From Toxoplasma gondii ME49 (taxonomy: Eukaryota > Apicomplexa > Conoidasida > Eucoccidiorida > Sarcocystidae): 64,000 bases of DNA. A model generated the notes under the pieces. That model made no database searches, was not told the DNA's origin, and saw only the letters and a program-made list of their open reading frames with translations. The stretch spans positions 946,144-1,010,143 of the forward strand of contig NC_031480.1 in the NCBI RefSeq assembly GCF_000006565.2, written 5' to 3'. Below are positions 23,437 to 42,269 of this stretch, piece by piece; positions within the stretch are counted from its first letter, which is position 1; every line of letters starts with the position of its first letter. The position numbers were made by a program, and so were the translations under genes.

Positions 23437-26331
23437 TTATTTCATGTAGCGAGAGAGACCGTTCGCGACAGAGAGCGACAAAAAGATGGTGGCGATGCAC
23501 AAACCGATCGTTCCGACCACGCGGACGAAGACGTCGCGACCCGGCATCTTGCCCATCTCCGGAACGGGGTAGTAACGAACCTCAGGCAACTGACTGACGA
23601 AGTTGAAGGCATCGATCTGCAAAGGCAAGGCATCCGCGCAACAATTCGAAACGAGACTGCGTACAAAGCCTTAAAGGCATTCAGTTGCCGAGGCGATACA
23701 GTGAAGAAACAGGAACAAACGGTAAGAATTGAAGGCATCCCTTCTTTCAAAACAAACAATGGGGACTAGAGGCATCGCTTCTTCGGACCGACACAGCCGA
23801 AGAACAAGAAGAAAAAACACATTGTCGGTGCACGAGAACTCGGATGCGCATACGCCCGAAAGTCACCATCTAAGTCGACTCATCACAGCTTCACGCGTCG
23901 CATGTGAAGAGGAAATCTATCGGTTGCTTACGGATTTTCTCTCGGGGCGGTTCTTCAGAGGCTGCTTGTGAGTGTAGAGAGTCTCTCCTGTCGTTCCGCT
24001 GACGAGGCGTGTGACCAGACCCTCCGCCGTCAACTCGAAGAGGCAGAAACCGGTTTCGCCTGCGTAGTACAGGCTCCCAGAGTGCTTGACGATGGGGGAT
24101 CCCGCGGCCTTGGAGCCGGCACCGCAGCTTACGTGGCTGATGTTGTCGTCCTGACAGAGAAAGTGGAGATGCGGGGGCGAAAAACTCACATAAACGTCAA
24201 GGAAAACTAAGGGATTCCAAAGAAACCGACTTGGCTAGACTCCTTCGTAGAAACGAAGTTTCTGAGGAACCCACGGTCACCCCATCCCGACGAACGGAGT
24301 TCCACGCTCTCTCCGAGCTTGTCCGTCTGTTCTCAGTTCAGTTTTCGTTTTTCACTGGGGCGAAGCTGCAGACCTATCTAGACGCTAGACGCTGCGTCGC
24401 CCTCCCCCACACGCTCTGCATCTTGAAATTTTCATGCTGAAGGCTGAAATACCACTTCACCACAAAAGCGTCTCTCGCTTGCGTCGGACCCAAACAGACA
24501 CACGCGCGTCAGTGGACTCCCACCACGGGTTCTCGACTCACAGAGATGACTTCGAGGCTGAAGTCGTAGCCGGAGATGTACGCATCGACGTTCGCCTTCT
24601 TCAGCAGAGGCTGGAGGTAGTACTGGAGCATGGAGTCACCCTTGGAAGCGCCACTCGAGTAGACGGCGCGGTCAGCCACCACGATGATGTAGTCCAGAAT
24701 CTTGGGAGCGAGCTCGAGGGTCTTCTCCAGGTCCGCCCAGGCGCGACTCGTCACGTTCGAGAACGGGAACGACGAAGACAGCACCCAGGTGTCAATGAAA
24801 ATCATTCCCACACTCATGTCCTTGTGGCCAGAGTTGATGAATGCACCTCCTGCAAACGAACGCACGCGGAAAGGACGAAAGGGTCCTCCAGTAAAAAATC
24901 GAAAAGGATCAAATCGTCCATATGCCAGCTGGACGCTTGTGGAAAACACATCTACCGACATGATCCACGTACAGTGAGAGAAACGCAGATACGGACCACG
25001 GTGGAGAAAATAGCTCTGCTGTTTGAAATGCGAACAAAGAACAGAAGCCAACAGAAGAGTCCACGAGCGCATAAGAAACGAAGCTCGGAGGGTTCGTTCG
25101 CCTCCACACTGGTTGTGTCTTCCAACTTGACTACATCCGAGTCCACGTGTCTGCGCGTGCGAAGGTATATATATATATATATATATACGCATATATGAGA
25201 TAGAGAAACGGAAGAAGGATTAGAGACGACACGAGCCCGGAAATAACATGAAAGTCCGTATGTCTGGTGTTACGCAGATGCGAAGACTTTAGAACGCCAT
25301 CGTTCCCTCACAGGGAGCATTTGGGGCGCCAGACGGAACGCAAGAGCAGAATCGAGAGTCTGTAGCGAAGCAGAGGTGCGTGTGTGCGCCGAAATTCCAC
25401 ACTTCTCGCCGTTGGTTTTTGTAAACACATCCACATGTTTACCTTTGCACAAGCATTCACGTTTTGCCCGTTATACCTCTGTCTACGAATCTTGGATTTC
25501 TGTATCTTCTGGCTTCAAAACTCGCGCACAGCAGGGAATTCCACATGTGCTCCCCTTCCCAGCCTTTTCAAATTCACGCATATACCTCTCTCTCTCTATA
25601 TGTATATATATATATATATATTCCTTCTTTCATTTATGTGTACCCGTCTACCAGCGTGTGCCCAGGTGTCGCCATGCGTCTGTTGCATTCTTTTCAGGCA
25701 GTTTTCGAACAACGTTTCTGATTCCGTCTCGTCTGCACCTACCGGTGTTTGCGGGAAAGTGCATGAGGTAGTGATACCACCAGTTCGGCAGAGTCCACTT
25801 GGGGTATCCGTGGTTTTCGGCGGCAGCGGCCTCAGTCGCGTCCGCTGGAGCGAGTTTTCCGTCCTTGATTTGTTCGCTGGTGACCGCATAGGTGAGCTCG
25901 GTGCGCAGGGCCTCAGAGGTGTAGTTTCTACTCCAGTCATCGACACCAAGAACGGTGAAAAAGGGCATCTTGAGCGCGCCGTTGGCGTCGCTGTACACAT
26001 TCTCGAATTCGGATTGCCACCTGGTGTCGTTCAGGCTGGAAACTCCGCCGAGGAAGTTGGAGCCGGGCGATGCGATGAAGCTGATATGCTCGTTCGCAGC
26101 CACTTTCTTCAGCGTGTCTGCAACAGTCTTCTGGCCGTAGCTGCCGGAGCCCCAGTTGCCGAGACCGACGAACTTGAGCTGGGCGACAACGGCCGTGGGG
26201 GTGGCAAGGAAAACGGAGAAAACGCAGAGAGAAAAAACGGAGAAAAACGAAGAAAGTGCGCGGGATCGGCCGCTGTCGCCCGCAACGCGGGAAGAAGCCG
26301 CAGGGGCGGCCGCGACGGGGGCGCCTGCCAT
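23437..26331 (-). CDS. GAP50: GAP50, glideosome-associated protein 50 (membrane anchor of the motility motor)
   Basis: Integral membrane protein of the inner membrane complex that anchors the myosin A motor (with GAP45, MLC1 and MyoA) for gliding and invasion. Four exons on the minus strand, 26331-25743, 24849-24542, 24150-23932 and 23616-23437, give 431 residues. The start ATG at 26331 has a CCAAAATGG context. Residues 29-50 form a signal peptide, probably cut before QLKFVGLGNWG. The body is a degenerate purple-acid-phosphatase-like metallophosphoesterase domain in which GNWG stands where active enzymes have GDWG. Later blocks include GGAFINSGHKD, YIIVVADRAVYS and ISHVSCGAGSKAAGS. A transmembrane helix lies near residues 405-424, followed by the short tail SRYMK. 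N-glycosylation sequons are at N101 (NDT), N136 (NYT) and N227 (NVT), which fits the reported importance of N-glycans on this protein. Intron 1 carries TA microsatellites. Confidence 0.98.
25165..25621. repeat. TA microsatellites in GAP50 intron 1
   Basis: Pure TA runs at 25165-25187 and 25601-25621 lie in the first GAP50 intron. Confidence 0.9.
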
Positions 26332-29300
26332 TTTGGAGTTGGCCGAGAGCAGGAAAACGGTTCCCGAAAATGTGGGCCCGAGGTGAGAGGCCGCAGAGAC
26401 GGCGCCAGAGAAAACGGAAAAGGACTCTTGGAACTGGCGAGAAAAGTGGAAAGTATGCAGACGCGCGCGCGCGCGAGCTGGCTGCTGTACAGAGAGTGTA
26501 GCAGGTCTTCCACGTGAGAGAGCGCCCAGATGCGCAAATTCTACAACGCGCGCGGGACTGTCTTTCTCCAGCGATTTCTGTCTGCACCCGCTTTTCGCAT
26601 AAAAAGAAGGCGCTGAGTGGGAGTCCCAAACTCGGCAGAAAATAAACAAAGTCGGCGAAATGCCGCTTCCGACGCGAAACAGAAAGGGACAAGAAATGCC
26701 AACCTCGAGAGCTAGAGACAGCGCCAGCCGACGGGCGAACGAAACAGAAATCGCGAGGACGCGCGCGTTTCGTCCACTTTTCCCGCAAGCGGCGCCTAAC
26801 CGTCCAGGCTCTTCCCCCTGCGCGGAAGCCAGCGGGTTGTCTTGAACGCCGCAGAGAGAGATGGCATCGCCGCAAAGAAACTCGAAAAGCCGCGAAGCAA
26901 ATGCGGCCGCGAAGAGATCGGAGCGAACCGCAAGGAAACAGAAAACGGAAAAGAGGGAAGCGGCTCGCTAGGTTTTCAGGCCAGCTCGTTTTTTTTTCAG
27001 GTGCAGAGCACGACCATGCGCAGTAGCCGACAGAGCTTCAACAGGGCGTCTGTTTCGAGGTCGTCTTTTTGTGGAAGCTGCCTGGATAGCCAACAAGCCT
27101 AGGGCGATATAAAGATACAAATTAAGGGACTTATAAAATGATTTGCCAGTCGATACTCTTTTGTAGCGTGGAGTACACACAGGTGGACGGATGCGAGGCC
27201 GCGGCGAATATCCGTAGAACCGTCAGGCTTTCTGTCGTTCCGTGCTGTAAATTCCTGGCTCGATTATGTCGCTAGAGTACAGGACCTGTTGCAACTTCTT
27301 TGCAAACTAGCATGTAGGAGAGAGGAACGAGTACGGAAACGAGAAGCAGAAACCCCACCTCCGGAAGAACGCCATTTGAACGGTGTGGCAAGTGCGGCGC
27401 AAGATAATTGCGTGCGCGACGTTTTCCGGTGTATATACACTGCAAATGCGTGAAAGAGCGTTTCCTGGTGCGTCAGTTCTTTGGTTCTACATGGCAACCA
27501 GGTGTCAGCCCTTTTTGCGCGAAGAGTTAAGTGTGTCGTTCAGGCACTGCGAATGCGGACGTGCACTCCCACAAGAGATGCTCAGTCTGAGTTTCCACAG
27601 ATTTTCTGAAATCGAAATTACCACCCGATGTCTCTTTTACAGTTGCACACAGATTTCTTTGGTCTATCCAGATCGTTGGGGTCCAGACTCGGATCTTACT
27701 CGCGAAGTTTATTTCCTGACAACCGCAACGGTGAAACGGCTTTCAATGAACTGACTCGAACACTAATCGATATCGAATAACCTTAATGTCTCAATTTTAA
27801 TGGTGAACTTAACTGGAGCCTAACGGATGCGCAGTACCCGTAATATCATCATTTCAGCCGGAGTGTGAATATATGGAGGTGCACTACATCGGTGTGTGCG
27901 TGTGTGTGGAGTGACAACAGAGCGGTCCACAACGTAGCCGTGCTGTGTGTGTGTCCTCATTCTTCTTGCCCGATGCGAGTATGCGCCAAGATATGATATG
28001 CCAGGGGTCTTACTTCCACTTCCAAAACCACCAATTTAGCACTGAAGGGTTGAGCTATCGGGAAGTCGTCGGGCTGCGCTTCAATTGACGCGAGATGAAA
28101 AAGAGTGCGTCGTGGAACGCTGATATTTTTGCTCACTATCGCCCTCGAAGACTGAAAAGAGAAACGCCTGCGGTAACAAAACAAAAGTTTCCGTTGGCCT
28201 GTCGGGAACCCACAATATAGAAGGGTACAAAACAGTTGCCATTCTCCGTACAATGTCCGCATTAGGAGCATAATGACTTTGCTAGGCCTTAAGTCGGATG
28301 ACAGGGCACGCGATCCAAAACACATACATGCGCTGACTCATCAAGCATTGCTTCTCGCTCTTGTTTCGCAGTTGCTTGTGGTATGGCACTACATATACTA
28401 ATCGAGAAGATCATACCACACACCCAGAAAGTCATTCATCTACTGGCGGCCTCGTCCCCTTGTAGCAACTGGATGAACGCTTCTTACGCCTGGTATGCAC
28501 GTGCTTACCAATGCTTTGCCTCTCGTCAGATGGGACCCTGTTTTTGCTTGGTGAATCTTTTACAGCAGAAGAGTCCGACTTTTGCTACGCAGGGGTTCCA
28601 CATGTTCAAGGATTAAAAAAAGACCTCTGTCGATTTCGTTTTCTGAAGTGGGATGGCAAGAAGATTAGCATAATACTAGAGCTCATCTCTCCATTTTCAG
28701 CAATACATTTCAAATAATTCCCTCTTTCCTCTGTTTTCTCAGGAGTGCTGGACAAACGAGTGTCCAGATGCCTGATCTGGCGGATTGCATTTTGAAGAAA
28801 GACGTGACGCATGTTTAGACCTGACAGACTAACGCCTACTGTTGTCTGCGCCAACACGTTTCTCTTCTGGACTGATTGCGGGATAAACCCTTCACTTCTG
28901 TTAGCAGATCCTCATCTTCCGGTTTGAGTACTGAGGAGACGATTCCGCTTCGACGTGGGTCAAAGTACCACTTTCTGTCAAAATACACACATGCCCTCCA
29001 CAATCTCTACGAAGTCTTAAAACGCGCTGTCTTTGTGTCGTTCATCGCATGCAGTACGCTATTTGATCACATCTCACACGCAGAGAAGAAGACGAAGCCC
29101 TGTAGACTGAGGATGGGGAAAGCATACACGATAACTCCTACTGGCACAGACTCTCCCCGTTGACCTCTCGTAGTGTCTGACAGCGCTGTGGTGCACGGGC
29201 GCAGTTTCGTTGGGATCCAAACGAACCCGTTAACACTTTGGAGATTCTATTCAGTATGAAATTCTCTTGCTTGTTTTTTCCCAGTCTTTCATATGCCCCA

Positions 29301-31464
29301 GGAAAAGCACAAGGACCACACCTATCGGTAGTTAGTTCTGTCAGACTGGTTTTACAAAATGTTCTCCAGAGGTCGAGCCCCAATAGTGCACGTGTCTGTC
29401 AAACTATCCCGATAACAACATGGTGGAGACGTCCGATGTGCGTACGCGTTTTTTTCTTTCCCCGTTGTGTACTTCGAATAATCTCACAGATCTCGTAGTG
29501 ATTCAAAACACTCTAATCACGTACTACTTGTCGAGTGCAACATCAGTCGGTCACTCAGTCAATAGGATCCAGGAGTTGCGGAAAAACATCCTTGTGCAGG
29601 TAATTCATGCAATTTATGTGATACAGTAAGACAGCCTGTGCGAAGTCGATGCAATGCAGTTGATGGTGAACCAGTTGCTGAGTGAACCTTTTAATTACGA
29701 CGACATTTGTGTCGATACATTAGTTCTCGGCTTTTTTTTCACTCAAGACCACTGTTGGAAGCGAGTTCTCTCCGCATATCGCACAGGCCCTACTGACAGG
29801 AGGAACGAGTGCGTCGCATAGTTCGTTCTCGGATGCCTGTTGAAAGCAGAAACTTGATCACCATCCCCTGCTACTCATTTTTGGTACAGTTCTGAAAGTG
29901 GCAATCAAGCTGTAGGAGCATTGAGCTGGAGTCGTGCGCGCCGCAGGCCATTCACTAACCGGCGGTTGCTCGCTACTTGCGAGCCCACCAGTAATATCGT
30001 CCTCGTATATCACTCCTCGCTCTACAGAAGTGAAGGAGCGCCGTACTCTGAACCGCCACGGAGCTCTCGAAAAGGACAGAACTCCTATCGAAAGTTTCAG
30101 AATCTAGCGGGTCTTGGACTTCGTCCAGTTCTGTGGTCCGGAAGGGTGATATGCGGCTGCGTGTGGGTGGAGGCGGTTCTGGGTGTCTACCGCCGCTGAG
30201 CGTCCCCCGGAAGTTAGTTGAAAGTGTTTGTCTGGGCGTTTCTTGTCCTTTACGAGTCACTTGGCCTGGCAAAGTTCAGGAATTGCAGCTTCCCTGCACA
30301 CAGCCCTTTGCCGTTCCCCAGCGAGCAACGCGATTGCGTGTATCTCAGGTGCACAAATATACCCGAGGAGCGCCGCGCGGCCGGGAGCACCGGAGCTTCG
30401 TCGCTCGTGTTTCTTTCCCTATTCGGAGGTGAATTTGCGCGCATTGAAGACCACGAAGCCTGCGACAGTCACGTGTGTCAGTGGGGAGTGTGTGTCGCGC
30501 GAAAACAGAGAGAATTTGCTGCGAGAAAGGCCAAGCTCGCAGGGGCGAAGAGCCGTGGTGTTCACTGACGAAGAGGCGCACAGCGCGGGGCGGCACCGCA
30601 CTCGGTGCGCACAGCGTCACGCGAGAGTCGCACCGTTCCCTTCTTTTTCTCCGAGAAAGGGATGAGAAGGCGCGCGAATTCCTCGGCCACTCTGCCTTGA
30701 GGCGTACGTGATTTCCGTGTTCTCTTCTCTCCCGTTTCCAGCGTGTCGGTCGACTTCTGATCCTGCCAGGTCTCTGCCGCAGACGCGTTTGCTTGCACCC
30801 CGCACTGAGAGCCTGTTCGTCCTGGGGGGCGTGTAGGTGGACGACGTATACGAGCTGAAGAGACGAGGTTACAACGGCGCAGAAGAAAGCGCGTCCGCGG
30901 TTGTTTTTCTCGACTTGCGAAGGCTTCTTTCTTCACCACAGACTCGCCTTCATTTCTCCTTCCTTCCTGCGCGCCTCCGTCGGCTCAACGCAAGCAGCCA
31001 CTGCTTCACCTTTTTTCTGCCCTTCTTGAGAGCGCGCCGCACACACGCGTTTTTTCTTCGCGATCGGGGACGCGGTACAGTTCCGTCTTCTTTGCATCTC
31101 GTTCCTCCTCTGCGCGTCTCCTTTTCCTCATCTCCAGTGTCTCTTGGCGTCGTCCCTTTTCTCACGGTTCGCGTTTCCTCTCTTGCCTCTTTTTTTTCGC
31201 CGTGTCCAAGCGCGCGCAGTGCACCGACTTGCCGCGACTCTTCGCCGTCGGTGCCTCTGTGTGTCGCGCCTTCGCCTCGCTTTCCAGACTCTTTCCGTTG
31301 TGTGCGTCTCTTCTCTCCACGCTTTCCTCGTCCTCTCCTCTCTTCTGGACCTGCCGCATTCGCCAGGGCCGTCTGTCTCTCCTTCGCCTCGCACTCTCGG
31401 CCGCCGCGCCTCCCTGTCTCCGCCTTCCTCCTCCATCTTCCTCGCCGCGTCCAGTGCATGCAAA
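26332..31464. other. Long divergent intergenic region between GAP50 and HSP110
   Basis: These 5.1 kb contain the promoters and 5' UTRs of both flanking genes. About 27200-30100 is less GC-rich and lacks the pyrimidine tracts seen in local introns. I find no open frame with a recognisable domain, no convincing exon chain and no tRNA. It may hold a non-coding RNA or decayed repeat that I cannot identify by eye. Confidence 0.45.
31455..31462. promoter_or_regulatory. TGCATGCA palindrome immediately upstream of HSP110 ATG
   Basis: The palindrome TGCATGCA ends two bases before the HSP110 start codon (TGCATGCAAAATGG). TGCATGC-type motifs are known cis elements in T. gondii promoters and are bound by some apicomplexan AP2 factors. 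Whether it acts here, inside the leader next to the initiation site, is unknown; such motifs are also common across this genome. Confidence 0.35.
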
Positions 31465-38253
<6,789 letters not shown>

Positions 38254-39600
38254 AGGCGAGGAAACACTGGAGAGTAAACTTTCGGGAGAGACAGAGGGAA
38301 GACTCGCGAATCTCGCAAGGCAACACAGTACCCAGGATATAGAAACTGTCTCCAGTTATGAGGTACAACAAAAGGGAGGGACGAGAATACCAGGGAGACC
38401 GTGAAGCTGAGCACCGACGATGAGAAGCGGACGGACGGCTCTTCTCGTGCGTCTTCTGGGGCGCCGAGTGCGGGCGTCTCCGAGTGTTTGTACACCCCAA
38501 AATAATTTTTCGTTTTCGCGCATCATCAGACCCGCAACATCTACTTTTTTCTCGTCTTGATACTTCCTGCGAATGATGAATCCTGTACATGTGCTGCATG
38601 TCTATCTGTCTGCATACATGTGTATTGAGAACTCCGTATACACGCGTCCGAGACCGCCGTCTGGGGCGGCGCCGGGTGCCGTACGTACACCCGGAGTGGC
38701 CGTCCTTCTCGAACACAGTGTCTGTGTGATGTGCAGCACATCGGAAATAAAGGACTGAGGAAATGGCTTTCTTTCTGCGGCGTTTCTGGGCACTCACACG
38801 GCACATCTTTTGCGGACCAAACGCAGAGACCGGCCTTTTGTCCAGTCTCTGCGTTTGGTGATGACCTCTCGAGGCGAACATAGAAGTCGCGACAGCGCGC
38901 ATCTTAAAAAACCGAGACAACCGAGCCCCGAACGAGAGAGACCAGAGAACGACGGGAAGCTGTGGAACTGTAGGTAGACAGCAACGAAGAAGCTGATGAG
39001 TCGGCGCATGCAGCCACCGGAGACAGCGACGTCCGATAGGAGACTGAACGCACACATCGAACACAGAAAACAGAACTGGAAATACGAGAGTCCATTTCAG
39101 AAAGCGCGAAGCCTGTGTGGTTTTCGCGAAAGAATAAACCGGGAAGCGGAGATCCAGGTGGCGTTACTGGTTCTTTTTCTTCCAGCTTTTTCAGTAGCCC
39201 ATTAGAGGGTTGCGAACTGCAGACCCATTTTTAGCTGCGTTGTCGAGGCGGAAGACGATTCGCGGTTGTCATGTGACGCCCGTGAACGCGAGGCTTCTTG
39301 CGAGGGCGGAGCGCGCCTTTGTGTTTTTCCTCCTTGATATGGACATTAGCTGCCAAATCAACGACGCCTACAAAGGTGCATGAAGACGTGACTCACTCAC
39401 TTTTAATTCGAAATGTCAGCTTTGAAAAGGATGGCATGATAACTTCTTTCTCTCTTTTTCTCGGGCACCCAGGCACCCTTCGTCTGCAGTGTCCATGCCG
39501 TTCCTCTTTTGGAAATGGCCTCCCGTCTTAAAGCAGCACACAGGGAAAGTCTAGCCACGAAATCACTGCATCTAAAGTGCGAACTGTAGACTAGTCATAC

Positions 39601-39602
<2 letters not shown>

Positions 39603-39634
<32 letters not shown>
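39603..39634. repeat. (TA)16 microsatellite downstream of HSP110
   Basis: A pure TA run of about 32 bases in the intergenic region after the HSP110 stop. Confidence 0.95.
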
Positions 39635-39635
<1 letters not shown>

Positions 39636-40948
39636 CAACATGTATATGTGCTTGCGTGAATGTATCTGCTGAACCACTTGTGTGAAGCTGTACATCCTTG
39701 AGTGTGCCAATGCATCGATTCATCTCCTCGTTTGAAACGGTGTATGCACTTGTGCGTCAGGGTATCTAGCCATTTACTTGTATGGCCGTGTATCTATGTA
39801 TCTATGTATGTGTGGGTATGCTTGAATGCAGGGGCTTAGGTTTTCAGAAGGGTAGGTGTGGAGTTTCTTCCGTCGGGAGAGGCGAAAGAGCCTTCAGTGA
39901 AGGAGGCGAGGGATGTTCTTCCGATTTCAAACGAAGAAGAAAGAACTCTCTGATCACCATAAAAGTCCAGCTTTCTTTGTCATCTGAAGATGGAAGCAGC
40001 TTTAGGCGCGCCTTGGCACACAGTATCTCCTTTTAATGGGAAGAGACCTGAAACTAATGTCCATCCATGAGGGTCGTGATTCAATTGGACAGTTTCAGTA
40101 CGTCTTTGACTACTGAAGTGTTCGTTCTGTATGCCCGCTGGGGAGAATCAGGAAAGCATGGCCGAGCTCTCTTCCGTCCCTCTCAGCCGTCCCCATGTCC
40201 GTAATTGTTTGCACCAGGAACTGGACCTGAGTCTCCAGTAGACGCTGAAATCTGAGGCGAGAGAACAGTACGCGCAGATCTGCAGGCTCTGTCTGCTTGG
40301 CAGTTCCAACCCCGCAATGACTGAAGCTGCACTTCCTGTTACACACTACTCAGAAATAAATCGTTCGCTTCTTCTTCTGCGTACATCCAGCACGTCCTGT
40401 ATACATTTTTTATGGGGCTGTCGATTTCGGGGCTCCTGGATACGGCTTATACTCGAGCACTGCGAGACAGCAGGAGAAAAGACTGTGGTGCGCCGCCTCT
40501 GCAAGTTTCAAGCTGGGTTTTGTGCTTCTAACGCGCCTCGCGAAAAGAAGACTCTGTCAAATATTTTATTCGAAAGGACAAGCTCCCGCGGCTTTTTCTC
40601 CTGGACGAACGGAGTTTCCGAACCGTTGGCGCGCTCCTTTGCTCGCGTCGGGGCCCCGGTTCCTCGTTTTCTCGTTCTCTGCCCTCCGTCTTCGGTGCAT
40701 CTTTACGCCTTTCTTCTGTCAAGAGACTATACTGTGCCGCAGAGGTCTTGTCTTCAACGGTGCATGTCTTTCCGCTCGGGCGATGCGCTTCAGCGCGTCA
40801 CACAAACGAGGACTTTCGTCTCTCGGCGCCTCTCCCATTCCTCCTCGTGAATCAAAACAGTCTCGCCCGTCCATCTGTCTCTCCTCTCTCTGACAGCTGC
40901 CGTCCTCTTCACCCTCTCTGCGTCACCTTCTCTCTTTTTCTCTCCGTA

Positions 40949-41012
40949 GTCTCCTTTGGCTCCTTCGTCTCCTTAGTCTCCTTCGTCTCCTTAGTCTCGT
41001 CTCCTTTGTCTC
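40949..41012 (+). repeat. CTCCTT(A/C)GT-type short tandem repeat in 5' leader
   Basis: Alternating copies of a 9-base pyrimidine-rich unit (TCTCCTTAG / TCTCCTTCG) lie 150-220 bases upstream of the ZRANB2-like start codon, probably in its 5' UTR or core promoter. Confidence 0.6.
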
Positions 41013-41165
41013 TTTTTGCCTGTCTTCTTCGTCTTCGATCCCGCTCCTCCGCTCCCCTTCTCTCGTCTCTGTTTCCTCTCTTCTGCTTCCTCGCTTCTTC
41101 TTCCTTCCTCGGTGTCTCTCCTCTGCGCGACCTGGCCATCTCCCATCCCCCCCCCCCATCCCCCC

Positions 41166-42269
41166 ATGTACGGACAGGTGGGCGGCGGGCCTCCCGCAGG
41201 GTCTGCGGACTTCTTCCCCGGACTCTTCGGCGAGGCTGTCTCCGAGGCGCCGGGCGCCTTCCGCGGCGGCCCGCCGAGTCTCCGTGGAGCCCGAGGCGGT
41301 CGCGGTCGGGGCGCGGGCCCGCCGGCGCTCGCGGGTCGCGTGAGGAAGGAGGGGGACTGGGAGTGTGAAGACCCTGCCTGTCGGAACGTGAACTTTTCCA
41401 AGCGCACGCGCTGCAACCGCTGCGGAAGGAGCAGACCGAAGACAGGCGACCCTCTGAAAGACATTCCGAACCTCGGCGGCCCGCCGGGGCTCTTCAAGCA
41501 CGGCGACTGGCCTTGCGCCCACTGCGGGAACGTGAACTGGGCGCGGAGGAGCACTTGCAACATCTGCAACGCCCCGCGAGCCAACAACCAAGACGAGCCG
41601 CGAATGGGGCGCGGCGGCGGTCACTTCGACCTCCAAGACCCTGCAGATCGAAACAGGCATGACTCCGACGACGAGGACTTCGACGAATTCGGGCGCCGAA
41701 AGCGAAAACACGTCGCGCACAGTTCCAGTGGCGGCCTGGGCGCAGTCGCCCCGACGGGTCAGGCTCCGAGCGCGGCAGCCGCGGCGGACCCGACGGACGC
41801 GGAGACAGTTGGCGCCCAACGAGCCGGTGGTGGAGCCTTCGGCCCGGAGACTCTTGGGGACGCGGCGCCAGAGACGCCGGAGGGCGGCGGAGCCCACGCA
41901 GCGGCGGCCGCGGCCCCGGAGAGTCTGGAGACAGGGTCGGGTGCGGGAGGCGCGCGCGGAGCGTTCGGAAGCGGAAATGGATTCGAAGGAGACACCGTCG
42001 GAGTGAAACTGGTGTTCCCGCCCGCGCCAAAGATCCGTCTTGTCTCCTCGTCTTCTGAGAGCGAGGCCAGCCGGAGCCCAAGCCGGTCGCGGCGCGGCCA
42101 CAGGAGCCGAAGCCGCAGCCGAAGCGCAAGCAACGGCCGGAGACGGCGGAGACGCAGCAGCAGCCGCGAAAACAGAAGAGCGAGAAGAGAGAGAGACAGA
42201 GAACGAGACAGGCGGTCGCGGTCGCGGAGCCCGCGTGGCCATGGAGGCTCCAGTAGCTCGAGAAGGTGA
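41166..42269 (+). CDS. ZRANB2: ZRANB2-like protein: two RanBP2 zinc fingers plus RS domain
   Basis: Nuclear SR-related protein; in animals ZRANB2 binds GGU-containing single-stranded RNA like the 5' splice site and influences alternative splicing. Single exon, 367 residues. Residues 1-60 are Gly/Pro/Arg-rich with RGG-like pieces. Finger 1 has W65, C67, C72, C83 and C86 (C-x4-C type). Finger 2 has W115, C117, C120, C131 and C134 (C-x2-C type). The WxC and NVNF/NVNW cores that contact RNA are kept in both. The middle is acidic and then Ala/Gly-rich. Residues about 300-367 form an Arg/Ser domain rich in RSRS, ending GGSSSSRR. The ATG at 41166 follows a C-rich tract; the frame is open further upstream but reads as pyrimidine-rich leader. 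Convergent with the capping-protein gene. The orthology call rests on finger spacing and the RS tail. Confidence 0.92.
   Translation: MYGQVGGGPPAGSADFFPGLFGEAVSEAPGAFRGGPPSLRGARGGRGRGAGPPALAGRVRKEGDWECEDPACRNVNFSKRTRCNRCGRSRPKTGDPLKDIPNLGGPPGLFKHGDWPCAHCGNVNWARRSTCNICNAPRANNQDEPRMGRGGGHFDLQDPADRNRHDSDDEDFDEFGRRKRKHVAHSSSGGLGAVAPTGQAPSAAAAADPTDAETVGAQRAGGGAFGPETLGDAAPETPEGGGAHAAAAAAPESLETGSGAGGARGAFGSGNGFEGDTVGVKLVFPPAPKIRLVSSSSESEASRSPSRSRRGHRSRSRSRSASNGRRRRRRSSSRENRRARRERDRERDRRSRSRSPRGHGGSSSSRR

Larger units (their letters stand above)
38254..41165. other. Intergenic region: HSP110 3' UTR and ZRANB2-like gene promoter
   Basis: A 2.9 kb gap between two tandem plus-strand genes. It includes a (TA)n run at 39603-39634. 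The last 300 bases are a pyrimidine-rich leader. A minus-strand open frame (38033-39064) and a plus-strand one (40317-40850) lack recognisable domains and exon support. Confidence 0.5.

Noticed and set aside
22836..23597. 253-residue plus-strand frame
   Set aside because: It overlaps the last GAP50 exon in antisense; no family resemblance.
39603..39634. TA runs considered as replication or regulatory elements
   Set aside because: They behave as ordinary microsatellites spread over introns and intergenic DNA throughout the window.
40317..40850. 177-residue plus-strand frame upstream of the ZRANB2-like gene
   Set aside because: No motif, signal peptide or consistent exon continuation; probably promoter and leader sequence.
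40923..42242. 439-residue open frame on the minus strand over the ZRANB2-like gene
   Set aside because: It mirrors the Arg/Ser/Gly-rich coding strand; no recognisable domain.
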